Source of the DNA: Apoda limacodes
Lineage: Eukaryota; Arthropoda; Insecta; Lepidoptera; Limacodidae
Reading direction: 5' to 3'
Assembly (NCBI GenBank): GCA_946406115.1
Contig: OX291543.1
Coordinates: 27,554,815 to 27,618,814, forward strand
Length of the DNA stretch: 64,000 nucleotides
The position numbers and the translations under genes are program-made. Below are positions 56,990-64,000 of this stretch, piece by piece. Numbering within the stretch: the first letter of the stretch is position 1; every line of letters starts with the position of its first letter. The notes under the pieces are model-generated. The model searched no databases and had not been told where the DNA came from. It saw only the letters and a list, made by a program, of their open reading frames with translations.

Positions 56990-59865
56990 TCCATACCACT
57001 AAGGTGGCAAACAAGCTTACGCGCCTGATGGAAGCGGTCACCGTAGCCTATGGACGCTTGCAACACCAGGGGTTATTACTTGCGTGTTGCCGACCCTTCA
57101 GAAATTTAATAACTTCTTTCTTGAAGTACTCCATACTGTAGGCCTTGCAGAAAACCTTGGCAGGGAGCTCATTCCACAACTTAAGCGTTCGCGGGAGGAA
57201 GTTTCTCTGAAACCGCACTGTACGCGACCATTTAGGTTCTAAAGTGTTAGAATGAATTCCCTGCCGATGGCGAGAGGTGCGATGGTAGAAAGTAGCCGTG
57301 GGCATAATTTCGAACAATTCCTCAGAACACAACCCATTGTACAAGCGGTAGATCACACACAGAGAGGCAAAGTCTCTCCTCAGACTAAAGGGCTCGATAC
57401 CGCAAGTGAGTTTGGAATCGTCGAAAATTCTCACAGCCCATTGTTGAACCGAGTCAAAAGGGCCTAGCTGGTATCCGGGTGCACCCGCCCAGAGATGGCA
57501 GCAGTACTCCATATGGGGCCGAACTTGCGACTTGTAAAGTAACAACCTTTGCCCCGACGTGAAGTACTGCTTCGCTCTGTTGAGTACACCAATTTTTTTG
57601 GACGCCAGCTTCACCTTATCTTGTAAATGATCTCGGAACTGAACATCGCTGGAGATGTCGACACCAAGGATCCCAATGCTCTTGGAGATGGAGAGGGGAG
57701 TGTTCTGGAATTGTGGGACTACAGTGAATGGAGTTTTCTTAGCGGTGAACGCGCTCACTTGTGTCTTTGTAGGGTTGAATAGGACCAAATTTACCCGTCC
57801 CCAGTCAGAGACCTTGGATAGTGTGGTCTCGTTTTGGGACACAAGTTCTCCGCGGTTTTCCTCCACAACGGAAGGTGAGATGTTTGCACGACCCGTGTAA
57901 AAAGCGTCTCCAGTACCTGCATAGCTATATATGTTGTTGATGTTCAACATGTCATTGATATGCAGTAGAAACAGCGTAGGAGACAGCACAGAGCCTTGCG
58001 GGACACCAGCAATAATGTCCATGCTATCAGAGCAACTACCGCCAACTACGGTTCGTATAAGTCTCCCGGACAAAAAGCTAGCCACCCATTTGCACAAACC
58101 CTCGGGCACTCCGTAAGATGGCAACTTCGATAGAAGACCCCGGTGCCAGACCCGATCGAACGCCTTCGCTATGTCCAGGCTACATGCCAATGCTTCCCCC
58201 TGACTCTCAATGGCTAGTGCCCATCGGTGTTTGAGATACACTAGAAGGTCACCAGTCGAGCGACCGTGGCGAAAGCCATATTGTCGGTCACTGACCAAGT
58301 CGTGTACTTCTAGGTATCTTAGAAGCTGTGTGTTGATCACACGCCTCATCACCTTGGAGAGGAGAGAGGTAATAGCGATAGGTCTGTAATTCGATGGATC
58401 TGATCTATCGCCCTTTTTGGGCACCGGGTGCACATTCGCATTTTTCAATGAAGACGGAAATCGCCTAGTGTGGTAGGAAAGTGCGAAGAGGTGCGTGAGT
58501 ATAGGACATAACTTAGGAGCACACTGATTAAGCACCACTGCTTGTATACCGTCTGGCCCACTCGACTTATGAACGTCTAGAGAAAGCAACGCCCGCCAAA
58601 CCTCCCGCTGCGTTATGGAGATTTCCGGCATGGTCTTACCGCACCACGGTATAGTTGGTGGTACAGCGCCTTCATCGTTCATGTTCGAGTTCGAGGCAAA
58701 GAGACTGCCCAGTAGACCCTTCGGCAGCTTTGGCAAGCGACCAGAAAGCACGACTCCCAGAAGGATAGCTCGCAAGTCACCCACCTATTTTGCCGATGAA
58801 TTGGAATTTTGCTCTAGCAGTTGCTTTCTTATTGAACCTTGAGGCAGCATTTAATTTGCGTTTTAACTCAGAAATATTCGGATCCTTATTATTACGAGCC
58901 GTGGTCCAAGCCTTTTGCTTAAGAATTTTAGCTTTTCTGCAAGACCTATTAAACCACGGTCGTTTTTTGACGCCGGCAGCCACTCGCGGGTTAGGAATAT
59001 AGCATTCCATACCAGCAAGGATTGTCTCAGTGACTGCGGCTGCGCAGACGTCAGGATCTTCTGAGTTAAAGCAGATCTGCCTCCACGGGTACGATGCGTA
59101 AAATTCTCGCAATCCATCCCAGTCTACCGTCTTATAGTGACACACACGACGCCAATTAGTTGACCCAGATGGATCGGGTTGTGAGCATGACATTTGAGTC
59201 CGAATGAGACAGTGGTCCAAGGAGCCAAGAGGCGCATCCACTGAGACGGAGTATCCGTCCGGACGAGTAGTCAGCAGAAGGTCCAGTCAGGAGCTCGTAT
59301 GTTCCTCTATATCTGGTATACTCGTTGGAGAAAGTACCAGCTGAGAGAATCCATAGGTCAGAGCAAATTCATGAACAGATATCCCAGCATAGTTTGAGCA
59401 CTAAACTACTCACGATGGTGGGCGTTAAAGTCTCCCAAAATAACTAGTTCTGCTGTGGGATATTGCTCTAGAACTTTGTCAGTCGTCAAACTCAGGTGCG
59501 TGAAGAGTCGAGTTACGTCCGTGTTACCGCTATGAGACCTGTATAGGCAAGCATAGATACGAGTGTGGCCGCCGTAATCTACGCGCACCCACAATATCGA
59601 CAGGTCCCTGTCTTTAAGGCTTTGAAGGCGGCGATAGCAGATATCCTCCCGGACGAACATACATACACCGGCACGACTCATAATATTGTGTTCGAGTTTG
59701 TAGCCGGGATAGTGAAGGTATGATGTGTCGGCCGGGCAGGATATCTGCGTCTCCGTTAGAAAAAGAATGGTCGGCTGCACAGTCTCGAGATGGTGGTGGA
59801 CTGCGTTAAGATTTGCGTGAATACCCCTGATGTTGCAAAAATCCACATTATATGTGGATGGATGG
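56990..59865 (-). pseudogene. Second copy of the main LINE, 5'-truncated and catalytically dead
   Basis: Minus strand, same family as 22610-26256, lying in the Runx intron in the sense direction. It begins at PSTYNVDFCNIRG (about 59855), i.e. at residue 18 of the intact ORF, with no 5' UTR. The endonuclease part has a Trp-to-stop at 59406-59408 and a Leu-to-stop at 59287-59289. After FQFIGKIGG the next Arg is a stop (58777-58779). A deletion of about 90 bases then joins the AKAAE region to LLGSLFASNSN. In the reverse transcriptase the YADDST motif has become YAGT (about 57915): six bases are lost and with them both metal-binding Asp. The C-terminal 250 residues and 3' tail are well kept. It differs from the intact copy by many substitutions, so it is an older insertion. 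Confidence 0.92.
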
Positions 59866-60040
59866 AGATGAGAGCATATGTCAAAAAGCCGTATGTGAAG
59901 TCCACAATCCACACTGAACTCGCGTAAAAGACCATGGCCCAAATAGTCCTCACTCAAGGTGAGATAAGACCATGTCCCAATAGAAGGGACGTAAAGTGGA
60001 TGGAAAGAATGTCATGCTTGTAGAATAAAAGCAGAAATTA

Positions 60041-60229
<189 letters not shown>

Positions 60230-60299
60230 TTACTTAAAAAGGTATAAGACACACAGATATGTAACTTTATATTTAGACCAGCTGTGCTGGACCAATAGT

Positions 60300-60590
60300 A
60301 TAATTAAGTGACCACATGCCTATGTATGCTTGCAACACCAGTGGCATTACTCGTGCGCGACTTACCGACCCTTTAAAAACCTAATCACTTTCTTCAACGA
60401 CACTATATTGTAGTCCCTAGAGAAAATCTTGGCAGGGAGCTTATTAACTTAACTTAAATGTTCTCGGGTGGAAGTTCCTCTAAAAACCGTAATGCAGGTA
60501 CGTGACCTTTTAGGTTCTCATGTGTAAGGATAAATTCCCTGCCGGTGGTGAGCTGCGCGATGGTAAATAAAGTAGCCGTAATAGTGTCGA
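60300..60590 (-). pseudogene. Diverged LINE 3' fragment
   Basis: Minus-strand remnant: CTTGCAACACCAGTGGCATTAC, AATCTTGGCAGGGAGCTTATT, TTTTAGGTTCTCATGTG, CCCTGCCGGTGGTGAGC. Covers about the last 90 residues of ORF2 with many changes. It sits 100 bp from Runx exon A on the upstream-intron side. Confidence 0.8.
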
Positions 60591-63379
60591 CCGACTTTCA
60601 TATACTTACGTATTGAGTATTGTTTAAAGCTTCCTATCCACGTCTCACAATCGGTGACAGACTTTTTGTCAGCAAATCATGAGACATATGTATTGCAATA
60701 TTTAAATACACATGCCCTACAAAAAGTCGCTCGAAAAAGGTAATAAATATAGGTAATATATTTTTCTCAAACATGCTACGATATGTGACCATATCTTGAA
60801 CAAGCTTCTTTGGGATAAATCGTACTTGCAGTACAGTATCAGAGAGCAACCCGCTGCCTTATTAACAATGAGTTAGCAAAAAATTGCTGACGCGCGGTGC
60901 CCGCGAAAGCAGTTCGCGGTATTGCTCTAAACATCGAATTATGTACGGAAATCGCGTACTGACGGCTACTAAAACGCTCAGCGATCAGCTTTGTTCAAAA
61001 ATTGATAATATTTTGTTGAAGTATAGCACTATCTCTTTCTGTCGTACACAAAATCCTATTTCCCATCTCTACTGTTACGTTACATATCTGTACATCATAT
61101 TAAATGTTTGAACACAGGTTGAAAGAGCATTTTCAAAGAACGAAACTAGCACCATCTATAAGGCAGTAGCGGTATTAACTAAAAATATTGACAGCGTTGC
61201 TTCTTTTTGATTTTGCCCTTTAATGTTGGAATTTGAAAACTGTTATGATCGTTTTACACATAGTTTTTTATTAATAAAACTAAAAGAAGTTCATATTTTG
61301 AGAAACTTGATATGTAATGTCCTTTTTAAATGACTGTCATAAACAAACAATATTACATTTTAATATTGTAGATAGTCTTTTGGGGTATTATGACATTTTT
61401 TATATGTAACACTGTTTTGTTTACATTGAAATTGAAATCTTTAAAATTAGGTTATTTAGAAATTCAAAAAGTAATTTCCTGAAACTGTTTCGTAAAATAA
61501 AAAGGCACAGTAATTCGTCGTCTTGTTTTATTTTTTCTTTACCTACAGTACTAGTACCTACAAAGAAAACAATTACGAAATCCATGAGGAAGGTTGGTGT
61601 TATAGTAGATGTAGAAGGTGTTATTCTTTTAATCTAAAAACGTAATATTTGTGGCATCTTCCAAAACCACGTCGTACCTGAAGGCTTAGGTACTCTGGAC
61701 AACAATAATTCCAATCGAAGGTATGTAAACAAATCTTAGTTATAGTCACGCTTTAAAGCCAATACCTACTCTAGATCCCTACATACGCTGCAAATACAAG
61801 TGATAAATAGGTAATCTCATGATATTGTAGAATTAAAATAAGCCTGTCTCTATACTGCTGTTTATCTAATGGCAGTTTTATACTGAAATTGTATACTAAG
61901 CATTGAGAGCTACTCATCTGCAGTACTCACATAACATGATTCTTCGTACAGGCACTGACCTATTATATATGATGCCCAGATATTTATCATAACTTAAGTT
62001 TGATTAAACCTAATATATGTATAGTTGCACTTATTTGATTGACAAGTCTTGAGAATAATAGCGCTGAATAATAGCTATTAAAATTGTATCTTTTAATATC
62101 TGGCCCACACTTAAAAGATACTTCATTATGTAATATATCCAGTAAAGAGTAGTTTCTGTTGCTGAGTATGATGTGTAATGCATATTTTAGGTCTGTGCAC
62201 AAAAATTCAGTACCAAGGAATTCTTTAAAAATCAATTCACCGATATCTTATAATTTTTCTTGTTTCAGTATTAAAGAGATGATGTTGATGATTTATTTCA
62301 GGTTGCCTGTCACTGTCACAACCAGTGAAGTAATGTTTTTTATATTGTTTCAGTTATCTTGGAAATGCAAGTTTAAGAAAGTGAACGCACTATTAGCAAA
62401 AGTCTTACAAAAGTCAAGTACTGAAAACATCAACAAAGGATCATTGCTGCTTTAAATGGATCGAATATTGTAGCGGGATACCACAGTAAAATTAGATTAA
62501 GTACAAGAATTTAAATAATGTAATAAAAATTTTAATTAAAATTTTTCTCAATTTATTTTGTGCTATTATTTAACTAAAACCTATTATTTCATAACTGTTC
62601 TATCATTAACAAAATGTCTTATGCATATCATTTAAGTGAACTGCTGAACGATTTGATGATTTCCTTAACATATCAGCCTTACAAACACTGCTAGATATAG
62701 GCATATCCCATGTATTTCTTAAACAAATCGGTCTGTACCACTTAAATTCATCTAGGACAACCCTCTAGGTTGTCAGTCCACTTGGTCCTACCACATTGAG
62801 TTGGAATTGATGGTGGCATAAGAATGAAGAAGATTTCATTATTCTTATGACTACAGTCTCTAATCAAGAACCTTCTTTTTCCTTTGTTAATAAGTTCTAC
62901 GAGCACTCTCGTTACTCTGTAAAGGATCTCCAAGCGTTGCAATTTCTATTGCCTGAAGAGCAGTTTTGAGCTTATGAGGTGAACAGTCCTGAGCACTAGT
63001 CACAGTTTTATAAAATTTACCACTTTTGTCCTATACACTTAGTGAAAGCTGCAGCTGGTTGACAAAAGTTTATCATGGTTGAAGATGATCTAGCGGCTAA
63101 AGTAAGGCTTGCTTTTTACTAAAGGCCATAATCTATTGTAGAAGTAAGTGTTGACTGCCATCTTTGTATATTGATTTCCTACACTTAAAATTTAACCTGA
63201 GCCCTTATAAGTTCTAGATGTTGTTACCCAACAAAAACTTGTGTATTCATTATATTAAGTGTATGGTTTGTTCATACACTCTTTAAGTCATCATCAACCA
63301 ACAATTGTGAACTTTTGTTTGTAAATAAGTTGTTGGTTAGTGATAGGTCAATAGTTTTATTACAAGTGATGCCCTAGTT
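60591..63379. other. Upstream Runx intron; no exon recognised
   Basis: I looked on the minus strand for the preceding Runt-domain text (…NDLRFVGRSGRG) and did not find it. The segment 62740-63110 (minus) has unusual, partly open sequence (RLEILYRVTRVLVELINKG, then MPPSIPTQC, TDNLEGCPR) that may be a remnant of some mobile element; I do not recognise it. Confidence 0.45.
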
Positions 63380-63466
63380 GTTGCACGTGTCCATATTCTG
63401 TGGTGACCGTTTACCATCAGGCGGACTGCAAGCTTGTTTGGCACCTTAGTGGTATAACAAAAAATG
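63380..63466 (+). repeat. LINE 3' tail
   Basis: GTCCATATTCTGTGGTGACCG, TTACCATCAGGCGGACTGC, AGCTTGTTTGGCACCTTAGTGG and an A-rich end: the terminal 85 bp of the main LINE, plus strand. Confidence 0.85.
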
Positions 63467-64000
63467 CGGGTTTGTTTTTATAGTTTATTGTATTATGTTG
63501 TATTATGGCAACAATTATATTTCATTCCATGTGTGCTTGTTGTGTATATATTTCATTTATTCCTTAGTAACATTTATTTATTAATATATAGATAGTACTG
63601 CTGACTACACTTTGTCCTTTCTTATTTGCAGAAACGTTGCAGTATTCACAAATTCAGGTGTTAATTCCATTTTGCTATCATGACAGCATAGGTATATCAA
63701 CCTTGTAACATATCTTCATCATATTATCTGCAAAATAATTTATAAAATTAGCTATAAACAATATGGTATTAAGGTAAACAGTAAGTTATAAAAAGTAGGT
63801 TCTGGAGCTAAGCAGCATATTCTAGGGTTTGAAAAGAGAAATGGAAGAAATCCTACTAATGCTTTATTCAATATGTTTAAGTTAGTGACAATGATGAAAT
63901 GAAATTTTGCACACACAGATTATTATTAGAATTGACCAGCAAATATTTTATAATGATTATTCTGTTGAGTAATAATCAGCTGATTAAGTTTGTTCCAAAA
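63467..64000. other. AT-rich DNA at the window edge
   Basis: No gene, RNA or repeat recognised. Confidence 0.5.

Overview
The window looks like a piece of a moth or butterfly (Lepidoptera) nuclear genome. It is AT-rich, its one host gene is split by introns, and it is packed with repeats of lepidopteran type. These include a LINE family whose 3' tail carries the ACCATCAGGCGG motif, an RTE fragment ending in TGATGATGA, Helitrons with clean A|TC...CTAG|T ends, and repeats bounded by CCAAGTGCGAGTC and TACGGAACCC. No bacterial-style operon, rRNA, tRNA gene or CRISPR array is visible. The organism assignment rests on recognising repeat families and is inference.

Host gene. The only convincing host gene is the 3' half of a Runt-domain (Runx) transcription factor on the minus strand. 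Four exons join in phase: 60091-60204 (end of the Runt DNA-binding domain), 44499-44600, 41993-42178 and 38088-38704 (C-terminus ending in the Groucho-binding VWRPY). The introns are 15.5, 2.3 and 3.3 kb. The start of the gene, including most of the Runt domain, lies beyond 64000. Which insect paralogue it is (runt, lozenge, RunxA or RunxB) cannot be settled from this part.

1-38 kb is a gene desert downstream of the Runx gene. It holds degraded LINE fragments, three or more Helitrons, three inverted-repeat (MITE-like) elements, a dead Tc1-like transposase, a full-length LINE with an intact 988-residue ORF (about 22.6-26.26 kb), a nearly perfect 1384-bp tandem duplication (27.8-30.58 kb) and a roughly 560-bp ATAAT microsatellite (33.4-33.9 kb). 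At 9.19-9.56 kb lie nine copies of the Runx-binding hexamer TGYGGT with GATA, E-box and nuclear-receptor half-sites. This is the most interesting non-coding signal in the window.

38-60 kb is the Runx transcription unit. Its introns have taken up an RTE fragment, a Helitron end, a decayed LINE with a restriction-like endonuclease (51.7-54.4 kb), and a second, catalytically dead copy of the 988-residue LINE (57-59.9 kb).

60-64 kb is upstream intron, with two more LINE tails and no recognisable exon.

The genes do not form a pathway: one developmental regulator sits in a landscape of selfish elements. The possible functional link is that the TGYGGT cluster could be a target of this same Runx factor or of a paralogue.
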